64,000 nucleotides of DNA, taken from contig NZ_LT546166.1 of assembly GCF_900078685.2 (NCBI RefSeq), forward strand, positions 2,076,287-2,140,286, read 5' to 3'. The notes beneath the pieces are model-generated. The model made no database searches. It was not told where the DNA came from and was given only the letters and a program-made list of their open reading frames with translations. The translations under genes were made by a program, and so were the position numbers. The first letter of the stretch is position 1, and each line of letters begins with the position of its first letter. Source of the stretch: Mycolicibacter icosiumassiliensis. Its GTDB lineage: Bacteria; Actinomycetota; Actinomycetes; Mycobacteriales; Mycobacteriaceae. This document shows positions 1 through 9,464 of this stretch, one piece after another.

Positions 1-71
1 AACTGATGCGCAGCGGCACGGATGATCTGCTGACGCGTCGCATCGGCGCGCCGGTCGGTCGACTCAGCCAA
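1..71 (-). CDS. TetR-family regulator, N-terminal fragment
   Basis: Reading leftward from a TTG at 71, the frame gives MAESTDRRADATRQQIIRAA, which looks like the first helix of a TetR-type DNA-binding domain (TRQQIIRAAA core). The gene runs off the left edge, so only about 23 residues are visible. An in-frame stop lies a few codons upstream of the TTG, which limits the choice of start. An inverted repeat at 135-154 sits where an autoregulatory operator would be expected. Ligand and targets are unknown. The family call rests on a short motif. Confidence 0.5.
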   Translation of the reverse strand, partial: MAESTDRRADATRQQIIRAAAHQ

Positions 72-134
72 CGCGCAATCTCAGCCTCGTCGCTGACCAG
101 CAGTCGTACCACACCCGGGCTACGGTATCAGTCG

Positions 135-154
135 AATGAGAAAGTTGACTCATT
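135..154. promoter_or_regulatory. Operator-like inverted repeat upstream of the TetR gene
   Basis: AATGAG (135-140) and CTCATT (149-154) are perfect inverted 6-bp arms around an 8-bp centre, in an AT-rich patch about 65 bp upstream of the TetR start. TetR repressors commonly bind such palindromes in their own promoter. Binding is inferred. Confidence 0.4.
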
Positions 155-269
155 TCTATACTTGAAATCGTCATTCACCTCTGGTGACATTCCGAAAACG
201 CCAATTCCGTGGTGCCAGATTGTATTCGGTCTGCTTGAGACTGTCGCGCCGGCGATCACCGTCTTCCGG

Positions 270-1412
270 CTAGTCGGCGGGCATCGCGAAGGCGAGGAAC
301 TGGGTCACCTCGCGCGGCGAGAAGTTGTCGTCGCTGACCAGTACCACCGTCCGCCGACCATCCGCCAGACGCGGGCCCAGCGTTAGCCCCTCGATGTTGT
401 CCAGCGGGTCCAGCCCAGGCGTGGTGGACAGGTCGGCCGCCAGAGTCTTGGTCATCGGAGTCACGGCTGCACCCGCCAGCGCGGGCATACCGAGCACATC
501 GGTGGCACCGGCGATCTCGGCGCGAAACAGCCGTACCGTCGGGCGGTCGCTGAACGCGCGCTCGATCACCAGGAACGCGGTGTCCGACAGGGCCACCAGG
601 TCGGTGAGGCCGTTGGTTTCGGCCGGTGCAGCCGCAGGTTCCAGCGGGTAGGCGTATTGGGCGACCGGCGCGCCGGAGTCGAGGCGGTAGGCGGTGATGC
701 GCGTCAGTGCGCCGTGCAGCCGATCCGGCAGCGGGCCGTCGTCGTATCCCGGACCCTCCATTGCGGCGAACAGCATTCGCCCGTCGGCGGTCACCGTCAG
801 GCCTTCGAGGGTGGTGTTGCGCCGCGGCCCGGTGGGCTGGGCAGACATCGCCAGCTGCGGCGGCATGGTGAACTGGCCGAGGTAGCTGCCGTCCAGCCCG
901 GCGGTACGCACCCACGGGTCGGCCAACACCGCACCGCGTGGGCCATCGGTGCGCCGCTCCCCCTCGGAGGACCAATACAACCGCTGCCGACGGGCATCGA
1001 ACGCGATGCCTTCGGGGTCGGGCGGTATGACCGGCGGCGTTGCGTCGAAAGCCTGCGGCTCAAACGGGCGTCCGCCGGCGTCCAGCAGCGGGTTCATCGC
1101 ACTGATCGCCACACCGTCGACGCCGCGCTCTGACACCGAAAGCCGCACCGTGTAGAAGCGGGCCGGCCCGTGGGCCGACCGGTCGTCACTGATCACGTAG
1201 TAGCAGTCGCGGCCGGGGTCGTAGCTGATCCCGGACAGGCCACCCACGGCGGTACCGGCGAACGTGGTGTTCGGCGCGAGCACAGCCTGACCGAGATACT
1301 GCAGTCCGGCTGTCGCCGTGGGGATGTCACACGGTGCGCACCCCGCGAGCGCAGCACCGCCGGCGAGCAGCACACCGCACAGTGCCGGCAACCGGCTCAG
1401 AGTCTCACGCAC
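270..1412 (-). CDS. Phytase-like esterase lipoprotein
   Basis: This 380-residue protein starts with a lipoprotein signal peptide whose lipobox (LAGC) ends near residue 24, so it should be exported and anchored through the modified cysteine. The body resembles the esterase-like activity of phytase family, a beta-propeller: it has repeated blade-like stretches such as GLSGISYDPGRDCYYVISDD near the N-terminus and NIEGLTLGPRL near the C-terminus. The substrate is unknown. The start is GTG. No ribosome binding site is visible, but TAGATT lies about 8 bases upstream, which would suit leaderless transcription. It diverges from the acyl-CoA dehydrogenase gene, with a palindrome between them. Confidence 0.8.
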   Translation of the reverse strand: MRETLSRLPALCGVLLAGGAALAGCAPCDIPTATAGLQYLGQAVLAPNTTFAGTAVGGLSGISYDPGRDCYYVISDDRSAHGPARFYTVRLSVSERGVDGVAISAMNPLLDAGGRPFEPQAFDATPPVIPPDPEGIAFDARRQRLYWSSEGERRTDGPRGAVLADPWVRTAGLDGSYLGQFTMPPQLAMSAQPTGPRRNTTLEGLTVTADGRMLFAAMEGPGYDDGPLPDRLHGALTRITAYRLDSGAPVAQYAYPLEPAAAPAETNGLTDLVALSDTAFLVIERAFSDRPTVRLFRAEIAGATDVLGMPALAGAAVTPMTKTLAADLSTTPGLDPLDNIEGLTLGPRLADGRRTVVLVSDDNFSPREVTQFLAFAMPAD

Positions 1413-1422
1413 ATCGATAATC

Positions 1423-1435
1423 TAAACCCGGTTTA
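1423..1435. promoter_or_regulatory. Palindrome in the divergent promoter region
   Basis: TAAACC-C-GGTTTA is a perfect 6+6 inverted repeat with one central base. It lies between the divergent starts of the lipoprotein (1412) and acyl-CoA dehydrogenase (1449-1467) genes, and its minus-strand copy overlaps the predicted -10 of the lipoprotein gene. It may be an operator shared by both genes; the regulator is unknown. Confidence 0.35.
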
Positions 1436-1466
1436 CCGGTGGCCCCGCGTGGATACGGTGGATGAG

Positions 1467-3422
1467 GTGACCACTTCCGATGCCCTGCGCGACACCTTGG
1501 ACGGCCGCTGGCGGACGGTGAAAAACCAGGTCCGGGTCACTCTGTGCGATGAGAAGTTTCGTCCGCACTACACACCGAACACGGCGATCGCCCGCGCCAA
1601 GGTCGCCGAGCAGCTCAGGATCATGGCCGGCTCCGGCGTGGCAGCGGACAGTTTCCGCAAGGAACACGGCGGCACCGGCGACGTCGGCGCGGCGATCACC
1701 ATGATCGAGATGTTGGCCATGTCGGATCTGTCGCTGATGGTCAAGGCCGGGGTGCAGTGGGGGCTGTTCGGAGGCGCGGTGGAGAACCTCGGCACCGAAC
1801 GCCACCACCGCGCCTACGTCGAGAAGATCATCGACCTCGACGTACTCGGGTGCTTTGCGATGACCGAGACCGGCCACGGCAGCGACGTGCAGTCACTGGA
1901 GACCACCGCCACCTACGACCCGGCAGCCCAGGAATTCGTGATCGACTCCGCCACCGGATCGGCACGCAAGGACTACATCGGCGGTGCCGCCGAAACCGCC
2001 ACCGTTGCAGCAGTTTTCGCCCAACTCATCACCGGTAATGAAAACCACGGTGTGCACTGCTTCCTGGTGCCGATCCGCGACGCGCAGGGTAAGGATCTGC
2101 CGGGTGTGACCACCTCGGACTGCCACTACAAGGGCGGCCTTCCCGGGGTGGACAACGGACGCATTGTCTTCGACCACGTCCGGGTACCCCGGGAGAACCT
2201 GCTGAATCGCTACGCCGACGTGGAGCCGGACGGCAGTTACCGATCGTCGATCGAGAGCGACGGCCGGAGGTTTTTCACCATGATCGGCACCCTGATCCGG
2301 GGCCGGGTCTCGGTGGGCGGCAGCGCGGGTGCCGCCGCCCGGGTCGCGCTGGACATCGCTACCCGATATGCGTTGCAGCGCAGGCAGTTCAGCGCCCCGA
2401 GCGACGACGGGGACGATGGGGACGACCACGAGGTGCTGATCATGGACTACCTGGTTCACCAGCGCCGGCTCTTCCCGCTGATCGCCCGCTCCTATGCGCT
2501 GCAGTTCGCCCAGAACGAGCTGGTGGGCCGATGCCATGATCTGCAGACCGCTGACGAGCCCGACGCCGAGGAGCAGCGCGAGCTGGAGGCACGAGCAGCC
2601 GGACTCAAAGCGGCCAACACCTGGCACGCCTCCCGGGCCATCCAAGAGGCACGCGAGGCCTGCGGCGGCGCGGGGTACATGGCCGAGAACCGGTTGATCG
2701 CCCTGCGCGCCGACATCGACGTGTTCACCACGTTCGAGGGCGACAACCACGTGCTGACACAGCTGGTGGCCAAGCAGCTGCTGACCACGTACGCCGATGA
2801 CATCGCCGACATGAGCCCGGCCGGGTGGGTGCGGTTCGCGGCCGAGACTGTCGGGGATCGGGTGCTCAAACGCACTGCGGCCGAGACGATCATCCAGACC
2901 ATCGTGGACGCCAGGCAGGACAGCGAGGAGGAGGGCAGCCTGTTCAACCGGGGCACGCAGGTGCACATGTTCGAAGACCGCGAAGAGTATCTGCTCACCT
3001 CGGTGGCGAGGCGGCTGAGGGCCAAAGCCCAAGAGCTGGGCGACTTCGACGCCTTCAACGCGGTACAGGACCACATGTTGCATGCGGCCACCGCTCACAT
3101 CGATCGGGTCGTGTTGGAGGCGTTCGTGGCCGGAATCGACTCCTGCCCGGACCCCGATGCCCGCGAACTGCTGGAGCTGGTGTGCGACCTGTACGCGCTC
3201 AGCGTCATCGAGGACGACAAGGCCTGGTACATCGAGCACCGGTATCTGTCCACCGATCGAGCCAAAGCGGTCACCCGTGGCATCAACGACCGGTGCCGGA
3301 AACTGCGGCCGCACGCACAGACTCTGATCGACGGGTTCGGCATCCCCGAAGAATTGCGGTACGCCGAAATGCTGCATCCGGAACACCTGTCGGTACCGCC
3401 CGCCGGTGCGTCCGCCGGTTAA
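1467..3422 (+). CDS. Acyl-CoA dehydrogenase / acyl-CoA oxidase-like flavoprotein
   Basis: About 651 residues from the GTG at 1467 (VTTSDALRD); in-frame GTGs at 1449 and 1458 are alternatives. It has the acyl-CoA dehydrogenase/oxidase plan: the FAD-loop motif CFAMTETGHGSDVQSLETTA around residue 133, a middle beta domain, a helical domain with ACGGAGYMAENR, and the dinucleotide-side motif TTFEGDN. A C-terminal extension of about 200 residues makes it longer than ordinary fatty-acyl dehydrogenases (about 400) and closer to acyl-CoA oxidases. It should oxidise an acyl-CoA at the alpha-beta position with FAD. The substrate chain length and the electron acceptor cannot be read from the sequence. 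Confidence 0.85.
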   Translation: MTTSDALRDTLDGRWRTVKNQVRVTLCDEKFRPHYTPNTAIARAKVAEQLRIMAGSGVAADSFRKEHGGTGDVGAAITMIEMLAMSDLSLMVKAGVQWGLFGGAVENLGTERHHRAYVEKIIDLDVLGCFAMTETGHGSDVQSLETTATYDPAAQEFVIDSATGSARKDYIGGAAETATVAAVFAQLITGNENHGVHCFLVPIRDAQGKDLPGVTTSDCHYKGGLPGVDNGRIVFDHVRVPRENLLNRYADVEPDGSYRSSIESDGRRFFTMIGTLIRGRVSVGGSAGAAARVALDIATRYALQRRQFSAPSDDGDDGDDHEVLIMDYLVHQRRLFPLIARSYALQFAQNELVGRCHDLQTADEPDAEEQRELEARAAGLKAANTWHASRAIQEAREACGGAGYMAENRLIALRADIDVFTTFEGDNHVLTQLVAKQLLTTYADDIADMSPAGWVRFAAETVGDRVLKRTAAETIIQTIVDARQDSEEEGSLFNRGTQVHMFEDREEYLLTSVARRLRAKAQELGDFDAFNAVQDHMLHAATAHIDRVVLEAFVAGIDSCPDPDARELLELVCDLYALSVIEDDKAWYIEHRYLSTDRAKAVTRGINDRCRKLRPHAQTLIDGFGIPEELRYAEMLHPEHLSVPPAGASAG

Positions 3423-3472
3423 CCGCCTTTATAGGCTGTCTGGACCCCAGACCGAACAAAGGAGTACCTCTC

Positions 3473-3868
3473 ATGGCGTGGTTCCTCGCCCTGAATGCCA
3501 CCCCCACCAAGGGCGTGCAAGCGCCCACCTATGAGCTGCACGAAACCGCTGATCTCGAGCGGATCACCGAGGAGATGGCCACCTTCGCGGCCACCGACCG
3601 GGCCGTGGCGGTTCCCGCCGTCTTCAACAACGGCCGCCAGCAGGTCACCGTGTACGTGCGTCCGGCCGCCTGGGGCGCGTGGGCGATCTACGAGCTCAGC
3701 GAAGAAGAGCGTCGCGAGATGATGGCCAACAATCCGCTGGTCAACGCGCTCGCCCAGGCCCGTGCCGCCAAGCAACAGGGGCCGCAGTCACAGCAGGCGC
3801 CGGCGATGTTCGCACCGCAGCAGCCGCCTTCGCAGGCGGGTCCGTCGGTGATTCCCCGGCTGGACTAA
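3473..3868 (+). CDS. Conserved hypothetical protein, 131 residues
   Basis: The ATG at 3473 follows a good AAAGGAG site. The first 95 residues are well ordered (MAWFLALNATPTKG, later VTVYVRPAAWGAWAIYEL). The last 35 residues are rich in Gln, Pro and Ala and look disordered. There is no signal peptide or membrane segment. I do not recognise the family. It lies 50 bases after the acyl-CoA dehydrogenase on the same strand and may be cotranscribed with it. Confidence 0.75.
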   Translation: MAWFLALNATPTKGVQAPTYELHETADLERITEEMATFAATDRAVAVPAVFNNGRQQVTVYVRPAAWGAWAIYELSEEERREMMANNPLVNALAQARAAKQQGPQSQQAPAMFAPQQPPSQAGPSVIPRLD

Positions 3869-3886
3869 CGCCGCCGGCCTCAAACG

Positions 3887-3962
3887 TGGCTCCCCCGGGT
3901 GGACTCGAACCACCAACCCTCCGGTTAACAGCCGAATGCTCTGCCAATTGAGCTACAGGGGA
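3887..3962 (-). tRNA. tRNA-Asn (anticodon GTT)
   Basis: Read on the minus strand, the gene begins TCCCCTGTAGCTCAATTGGC. The anticodon loop is CTGTTAA with anticodon GTT, and the T arm contains GGTTCGAGTCC. The acceptor stem pairs TCCCCTG with CGGGGGA with one G-T wobble, followed by discriminator G and an encoded CCA. The mature body without CCA is 73 nucleotides (3890-3962). Confidence 0.97.
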
Positions 3963-4096
3963 TTGCTGTCCTCGCGGACTTGCAAGACTCTAGCGCATAC
4001 CGAAACCACCGCGGTGCAACGGGGGTCGCACCCGGCCCCCGTTGCACCGCGTGAGGCAGGATGGAAGCACTGCATCGACTGTTCTAAGGGGCCGCA

Positions 4097-4351
4097 TTGA
4101 TCGGGTATGTCGTGGTGATGGGGGTCGGCTACGTGATGGGCACTAAAGCCGGCCGCCGCCGCTACGAGCAGATTGTCGGCACTTATCACGCGGTGACGAG
4201 CAGTCCGGTCGCCAAGGCGCTGATCGACAAGGGGCGGCGCAGCATCGCCGATCGGATCCATCCCGATCCGACGATGGTCACCCTGACCGAACTCGAGGAC
4301 GGCATCACGGTGGTGCGGCCAGAGGAGCCGGACGACGACCCGCAGCGGTGA
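4097..4351 (+). CDS. Small conserved protein with an N-terminal membrane segment (Rv2342-like position)
   Basis: 84 residues from a TTG start preceded by AAGGGG. The first 16 residues (IGYVVVMGVGYVMGTK) are hydrophobic with glycine spacing and probably form one membrane helix, followed by the basic KAGRRRYEQ and a charged soluble tail. The position next to dnaG matches Rv2342 as I remember it. Function is unknown. It converges with dnaG, with only two bases between the stop codons. Confidence 0.7.
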   Translation: MIGYVVVMGVGYVMGTKAGRRRYEQIVGTYHAVTSSPVAKALIDKGRRSIADRIHPDPTMVTLTELEDGITVVRPEEPDDDPQR

Positions 4352-4353
4352 GC

Positions 4354-6282
4354 TCAGGCGGTCAGATCGTCGCCGCTGGCCTGCTCCAGCAGGCTGCGCC
4401 GATAGGCCTCCATGGCCACCAGATCGCCGAAGAGCGCGTGGTATTCGTCACTGTGCTCCACCGGTGACATGCGCTGCAGTTTGGACTTGACCTCGGCGAT
4501 CTGTCGGCCCACCCACACCTCTTGCAGCCGGGCCAGCACCCCGCCGATATAACGCGGCAGCTTGTCCTCATCGACGCGGATGGCCTCCACGCTCAACTCA
4601 TGGATCAGCGCGGTGGTCAGCGACGAGGGCGTCTGCTCACGCACCGTTTCGATCCACTGCGCGCCGCCGGGCCCAGCCACCCCGGCGGTTCCTCCCGCGG
4701 CATCGATGGCCGCGCGCACCGCGGCATAACCGGGGTGGGTGAAGCTCTCCACCGTCAGGGTGTCGAACACCGGCCCGGCCAACGCCGGGTACTGCAGTGC
4801 CGCCTTGAGTGCCTCACGCTGCGGCCACAACGTCGGATCGGCCGGGTTGGGTCGGGCGACCGCCGGCTGTTCGGCGGGGCTGGCGGCCGCGCGGGACGCC
4901 TGACGGTCCCGAACCGGCCCGCTGGCTCTGGCATCGCCCTTGGCCTCGTTCTTGGCCTGCGCACGTACCCGGCCGATCACCTGCGCGACGTCGTCCCAGC
5001 CCACCCAGCCGGCCAGCTGGCGGGCGTACTCGTCGCGCAGTGTCGGGTCCTTGATCGCCGCGACCATCGGCACGCAACGGCGCAGCGCAGCGACCCGGCC
5101 CTCGGCCGTCTCCAAGTCCATCTCGGTGAGCGCGGTGCGCACCGCGAACTCGAACAGCGGGGTGCGGCGTGCCACCAAGTCGCGCAGCGCCTCGTCACCG
5201 TGTGCCAGGCGCAGATCGCACGGATCCATGCCATCGGCGGCGACCGCGACGAACGACTGCCCAGCCAGCTGCTGTTCACCCTCGAGCGCTTTGACCGCGG
5301 CGGCACGTCCCGCCGCGTCGCCGTCGAAGACGTAAATCAGTTCACCCCGAAAGAACTTGTCGTCCATCATGAGTCGGCGCAGCATCGCCAAGTGCTCATC
5401 GCCGAAGGCGGTGCCGCACGAGGCAACCGCGGTGGTGACACCTGCCAGATGCATCGCCATCACATCGGTGTAGCCCTCGACGACGATCGCCTGGTGCCCC
5501 CGGGCGATGTCTCGTTTGGCCAGATCAAGGCCGAACAGCACATTGGACTTCTTGTAGAGCGTGGTTTCGGGGGTGTTGACGTACTTGGCCTCCATCGGGT
5601 CGTCGTCGAACAGCCGACGGGCACCGAACCCGATCACCTCCCCCGCCGCGGAACGGATCGGCCACAGCAGCCGGCGGTGGAATCGGTCCATCGGACCGCG
5701 GCGCCCCTCCCGGGACAGGCCCGCGGCCTCCAGTTCCTTGAACTCGAAGCCCTTGCGCAGCAGATGTTTGGTCAGGCCGTCCCAACCCGACGGGGCGAAA
5801 CCGCAACCGAACCGTTCAGCGGCGGCGGCGTCGAAATTTCGCTCGGTGAGATATTTGCGCGCCGGTGCTGCCTCGGGAGTACTGAGCGCCGCAGCGTAGA
5901 ACTCGGCGGCCGCCGCATTGGCGGCGATCAGCCGGCTCCGGCCGCCGCGCTCGCGCTGGATGTTGGTCGCCGACGCGCCGGTGTAGGTGATGGTGTGGCC
6001 GACCCGGTCGGCCAGCAGCTCCACCGCCTCGACGAAGCTGGCGTGCTCGATCTTCTGTATGAAGGCGTAGACGTCGCCGCCTTCGCCACAGCCGAAGCAG
6101 TGGAAGAGGCCGTGGTTGGGCCGCACGTGGAAGGACGGCGACTTCTCGTTGTGAAACGGGCACAGGCCCTTCAGAGAGTCCGCGCCGGCACGCCTGAGCT
6201 GTACGTAGTCGCCGACCACGTCCTCGATCCGGACACGTTCGCGGATAGCGGCGATGTCGCGATCGGAGATACGGCCTGGCAC
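4354..6282 (-). CDS. dnaG: DNA primase DnaG
   Basis: 642 residues, normal for the family. It makes the RNA primers for chromosome replication. Residues about 40-65 form the zinc finger (CPFHNEKSPSF, then HCFGCGEGGD). The TOPRIM catalytic fold follows, with VVEGYTDVMAMHLAG and the acidic YVFDGDAAGRAA. The C-terminal helicase-binding region is present. The ATG start gives MPGRISDRDIAAIRERVRIEDV, as expected for mycobacterial DnaG. Upstream is a divergent secreted-protein gene. Confidence 0.97.
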   Translation of the reverse strand: MPGRISDRDIAAIRERVRIEDVVGDYVQLRRAGADSLKGLCPFHNEKSPSFHVRPNHGLFHCFGCGEGGDVYAFIQKIEHASFVEAVELLADRVGHTITYTGASATNIQRERGGRSRLIAANAAAAEFYAAALSTPEAAPARKYLTERNFDAAAAERFGCGFAPSGWDGLTKHLLRKGFEFKELEAAGLSREGRRGPMDRFHRRLLWPIRSAAGEVIGFGARRLFDDDPMEAKYVNTPETTLYKKSNVLFGLDLAKRDIARGHQAIVVEGYTDVMAMHLAGVTTAVASCGTAFGDEHLAMLRRLMMDDKFFRGELIYVFDGDAAGRAAAVKALEGEQQLAGQSFVAVAADGMDPCDLRLAHGDEALRDLVARRTPLFEFAVRTALTEMDLETAEGRVAALRRCVPMVAAIKDPTLRDEYARQLAGWVGWDDVAQVIGRVRAQAKNEAKGDARASGPVRDRQASRAAASPAEQPAVARPNPADPTLWPQREALKAALQYPALAGPVFDTLTVESFTHPGYAAVRAAIDAAGGTAGVAGPGGAQWIETVREQTPSSLTTALIHELSVEAIRVDEDKLPRYIGGVLARLQEVWVGRQIAEVKSKLQRMSPVEHSDEYHALFGDLVAMEAYRRSLLEQASGDDLTA

Positions 6283-6375
6283 CGGGTCAGTCTAGAGCGC
6301 CGTATCTGCCTAGCACCCTGATGTCGCCACCGCCCATGCTTTAATGACGGGTCAACTGCTGCGTCAGGGGCGTAA

Positions 6376-7143
6376 ATGAACTCGAAACGGGTCTGGTTGG
6401 TGACCCTTGCCGCCGTCGCCGTGCTCGCTGCGGCCGCGGTGACGACCTGGCTGGTGCTGCCCGACCGGTCGCGGAGTGCGGCCGGCGTCACCGGCGAGAC
6501 CGTCAAGCAGGTGCTGCTCAACGGCACCGAGCTGACCGCAATGCTGGATCAGCCCTTCACCACTGTCACCGGTCCGCCGTCCTACGGCGGCCTGGAGGCG
6601 ATGGACGATTCGGCGACCCCCGGCGACTGCGTCGGAGTCCTCGACGTCGCGCAGCGAAGCGTGTACGCGTCGGCGCCGGTGCAGAGCTACGCGCGTGAGA
6701 CGTGGATCGACTCCGAGCCCGCCCGGGACGGATTCAAGCCGCTCGACACCCGGGTGATGTTCGTCAAGGAGGCCGTGGTCGCCCTGCCCACCGCCGCGGA
6801 CGCCCGGCAGCTGTTCGAGAAGTTCGCCGAGCAGTGGAAACACTGCAACGGGCAACCGGTCAACGCGACCGACCCGGATACCGCTGGATCGCCGCACCTT
6901 CCCGGCACCGAAATGCACATCACCGACGTGCGGGTCACCGAGGACGTCCTGGCCGCATCGATCGTGCTGGACAAGAGTCCCAAGGCGCCCGACACCCGCG
7001 CTATCGGGGTGCGGGACAACTGCATCGTCGGAGTCCTGATCGCCTTCACCGGAACCGAGAACGCCAGTGGTTCCGGCGACCCGCAGACCAGCAGCACCGA
7101 TGTCGTGCGGGCGATGATGGACAAGGTCGCCAAGCTCGGCTGA
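6376..7143 (+). CDS. Secreted or membrane-anchored protein with a PknH-like sensor domain
   Basis: 255 residues. Residues 1-35 carry a basic start and a hydrophobic stretch (VTLAAVAVLAAAAVTTWLVL), so the protein is exported or anchored facing outward. The rest resembles the PknH-type extracellular sensor domain common in mycobacterial lipoproteins: cysteines at GDCVGVLD, KHCNGQ and RDNCIVGV would form disulfides. There is no lipobox. No ligand is known. It converges on dgt, with six bases between the stops. Confidence 0.75.
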   Translation: MNSKRVWLVTLAAVAVLAAAAVTTWLVLPDRSRSAAGVTGETVKQVLLNGTELTAMLDQPFTTVTGPPSYGGLEAMDDSATPGDCVGVLDVAQRSVYASAPVQSYARETWIDSEPARDGFKPLDTRVMFVKEAVVALPTAADARQLFEKFAEQWKHCNGQPVNATDPDTAGSPHLPGTEMHITDVRVTEDVLAASIVLDKSPKAPDTRAIGVRDNCIVGVLIAFTGTENASGSGDPQTSSTDVVRAMMDKVAKLG

Positions 7144-7149
7144 GTTCAC

Positions 7150-8412
7150 TCACCTCGCAACGAGGCGTTCCAGCCGCCCCTCGGTGCACGACGCTATCTG
7201 GTCGACGATCACCCGCAGCCGCGCATTGTCGTCGGCCGCGGCGTTAAACGCTGGAACGAAGATCGGGTCCAGGCTCTCCGGTGCCGTGGCGAGTAGCCGG
7301 TGCGCGACCTCGTGCACCTGCTCGCGCTGGGCGGCCTGAATCCTGCGGTGCTGATCCGACGAAATGATGAACTGCACCGCAAGGGTTTTCAGCACGGCCA
7401 CTTCGGCCCGCACCAGTTCAGGCACTTCCAGATCCGCTTGGTAGCGGGTCAGCGGCCCGGGGCCGGCGGCATCGTGGGTGGCGGTGATCGCCGCGGAGGC
7501 GAAGCGCCCGACCAGTTCACTGGTCAACCGCTTGAGTGCCACCGACGCCGACAGGGTCACGGGGAATTTGCCGTAGGCACCCACCGCAGCCAGCACCGGC
7601 AGTTCGGTGAGCCGGCGAGCCGCCCCAGCCAGATCGTGCACCCCCTGGGGGTCACCCAGACGCGTCAGCTCGGCCACGGTCGACGCATCGGCGAGCACCC
7701 GCAAGTCGATCCGGCCGGAGATGACGCCGTCTTCAACGTCATGCACCGAGTAGGCGACGTCGTCGGCCCAGTCCATGATCTGCGATTCCAGACAGACGCG
7801 TCCCTCCGGTGCGCCGCGGCGCATCCAGTCGGCGGCCTCTCGGTCGTCGTCGTAGAAGCCGAACTTGGTCCGTACCGAGCCGTCTGTCGCGCGGCGCCGC
7901 CACGGATATTTGGTGACCGCGTCCAGCGTCGCCCGGCATAGGTTCAGGCCCGCACTTGCACCGTCGGGACCCATAACCTTGGGCTCCAAGCTGGTCAGGA
8001 TGCGGAAGTTCTGCGCGTTTCCCTCGAATCCGCCACAGCTCGCGGCGATTTCGTTGAGCGCCTGCTCACCGTTGTGTCCGTAAGGCGGGTGGCCGATGTC
8101 GTGAGCCAGCCCGGCCAAATCCACCAGGTCAGGGTCGCAGCCCAAGCCGATGGCCATCCCCCGCCCGATCTGCGCGACCTCCAGCGAGTGCGTCAGGCGG
8201 GTGCGCGGGGTGTCCCCGTCGCGGGGGCCGACGACCTGGGTTTTGTCGGCCAGCCGGCGCAGCGCGGCACTGTGCAGCACCCTGGCCCGGTCGCGAGCGA
8301 AGTCGGTGCGGTGCTGGCCGCCGGTTCCGGGCAGCCCGGCGGTTTTCGACGACTCCGCCACGATGCGTTCGCGGTCGTGCGCGTCGTAGCTGTCGCAAGA
8401 GTTTGTGGCCAC
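7150..8412 (-). CDS. dgt: Deoxyguanosinetriphosphate triphosphohydrolase-like protein
   Basis: 420 residues from the GTG at 8412 ([18 protein letters not shown]); the frame is open to 8535 but the extra residues have no family likeness. It belongs to the HD-domain dNTPase family, which hydrolyses dNTPs to nucleosides and triphosphate. The metal-binding HD residues are in [14 protein letters not shown] and [16 protein letters not shown], and a later conserved Asp is in [17 protein letters not shown]. In mycobacteria dgt neighbours dnaG and the TPM-domain gene, as here. Confidence 0.93.
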   Translation of the reverse strand: MATNSCDSYDAHDRERIVAESSKTAGLPGTGGQHRTDFARDRARVLHSAALRRLADKTQVVGPRDGDTPRTRLTHSLEVAQIGRGMAIGLGCDPDLVDLAGLAHDIGHPPYGHNGEQALNEIAASCGGFEGNAQNFRILTSLEPKVMGPDGASAGLNLCRATLDAVTKYPWRRRATDGSVRTKFGFYDDDREAADWMRRGAPEGRVCLESQIMDWADDVAYSVHDVEDGVISGRIDLRVLADASTVAELTRLGDPQGVHDLAGAARRLTELPVLAAVGAYGKFPVTLSASVALKRLTSELVGRFASAAITATHDAAGPGPLTRYQADLEVPELVRAEVAVLKTLAVQFIISSDQHRRIQAAQREQVHEVAHRLLATAPESLDPIFVPAFNAAADDNARLRVIVDQIASCTEGRLERLVAR

Positions 8413-8549
8413 CGCCGCCAGTCTATTTTGACCCGACCCGGGACCCTGACACGGCGGGCCGAAGTTCGGCGCCCGACCGCCGCGAAACCAGGCGGACCGG
8501 TCGCAGAATCGGCGTCGATCACTCGCCGATCGCATATAGATTTACCGGC

Positions 8550-9464
8550 ATGCGCATCACCCGCCTGGCCAGCGCCGCCCTGGCGTTTCTCATCGCCGTG
8601 CTGCTGGTAGCTCCAAGCGCCGCGGCGCAGCCTCCGATGCATCTGCCCACCCTGATCACCGACAGCGCCGGGGCGCTCTCGCAATCGGAGCGCGCCGGGG
8701 TGCAGGACGCGATCGACAAGCTCTACGCCGACCGGCACATCCGGCTGTGGGTGGTCTACGTCGACGTGTTCTCCGGGCAGACCGCCGAGGACTGGGGACG
8801 CAGCACGGCGCGGCTCAGCGATCTGGGCAGCAACGACGCCTTGCTCGCGGTGGCCACCGCCGACCACAGCTACGCCTTCCTGGTGTCCAACGGGATCTCC
8901 GAGATCAGCTCGGGCAAGGTCGACGCGTTGCGGCGCAACCAGATCGAACCGGCCCTGCACCGAGGCGACTGGTCCGGTGCGGCCTCGGCGGCTGCCACTG
9001 GACTCGACGCCGCCGCCGCTCCGACCGAGGTGAGCTGGGCACCGATCCTGATCGCCCTGGCGGCGGTGGCGGCCGCCGGCCTGGTGCTGCTGCTGGTGGT
9101 CCGTCAGCTGCGGCGCCGGCGCCGCGCCGCTGCACTGGCGGCGGCCCGACGCGTCGATCCGACCGACCCCAACGCGCTGTCCGACGTCCCGGTGTTCGCG
9201 CTGGACGCCCTGTCGCGGGAGAAAGTCGTCGAGGTCGACAACGCGGTGCGCACCAGCACCAACGAACTGGCGCTGGCCCTCGACGAGTTCGGCCAGGAAC
9301 GCGTTCGGCCGTTCGCCCAGGCCGTCGCCTCGGCCAAGGCGGCCATGGAGCACGCCTTCACCGTGCGCCAGCAACTCGACGACGACATCCCCGAGACCCC
9401 CGCCCAACAGCGCGACTTGCTGACCGGGGTGATCGTCACCGCCTCGCAGGCCGCCCGGGGGTGA
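8550..9464 (+). CDS. TPM-domain secreted protein, N-terminal half (Rv2345-like)
   Basis: 304 residues starting at ATG 8550. A signal peptide ends at PSAAAQP (near residue 26). A TPM-phosphatase-like domain follows (residues about 35-160), then a membrane helix (PILIALAAVAAAGLVLLLVV) and a basic patch RRRRRAAA. Homologous single-chain proteins (Rv2345, from memory) continue into the region encoded by the next frame. Here the frame ends in TGA at 9462-9464, right after a run of five G residues, and the rest of the protein lies one base back. Role unknown; probably a membrane protein with its TPM domain outside. Confidence 0.8.
   Translation: MRITRLASAALAFLIAVLLVAPSAAAQPPMHLPTLITDSAGALSQSERAGVQDAIDKLYADRHIRLWVVYVDVFSGQTAEDWGRSTARLSDLGSNDALLAVATADHSYAFLVSNGISEISSGKVDALRRNQIEPALHRGDWSGAASAAATGLDAAAAPTEVSWAPILIALAAVAAAGLVLLLVVRQLRRRRRAAALAAARRVDPTDPNALSDVPVFALDALSREKVVEVDNAVRTSTNELALALDEFGQERVRPFAQAVASAKAAMEHAFTVRQQLDDDIPETPAQQRDLLTGVIVTASQAARG

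Noticed and set aside
6..386. Open frame of 126 codons on the plus strand
   Set aside because: It spans the TetR start, an AT-rich promoter-like patch and the end of the lipoprotein gene, with no family likeness or ribosome binding site.
1170..1466. Long N-terminal extension of the acyl-CoA dehydrogenase frame
   Set aside because: It lies inside the divergent lipoprotein gene and shows no family similarity; the start is placed at 1449-1467.
4522..6321. 599-codon plus-strand frame opposite dnaG
   Set aside because: Shadow frame produced by GC-rich third positions of dnaG; the product is low-complexity and Arg/Gly rich.
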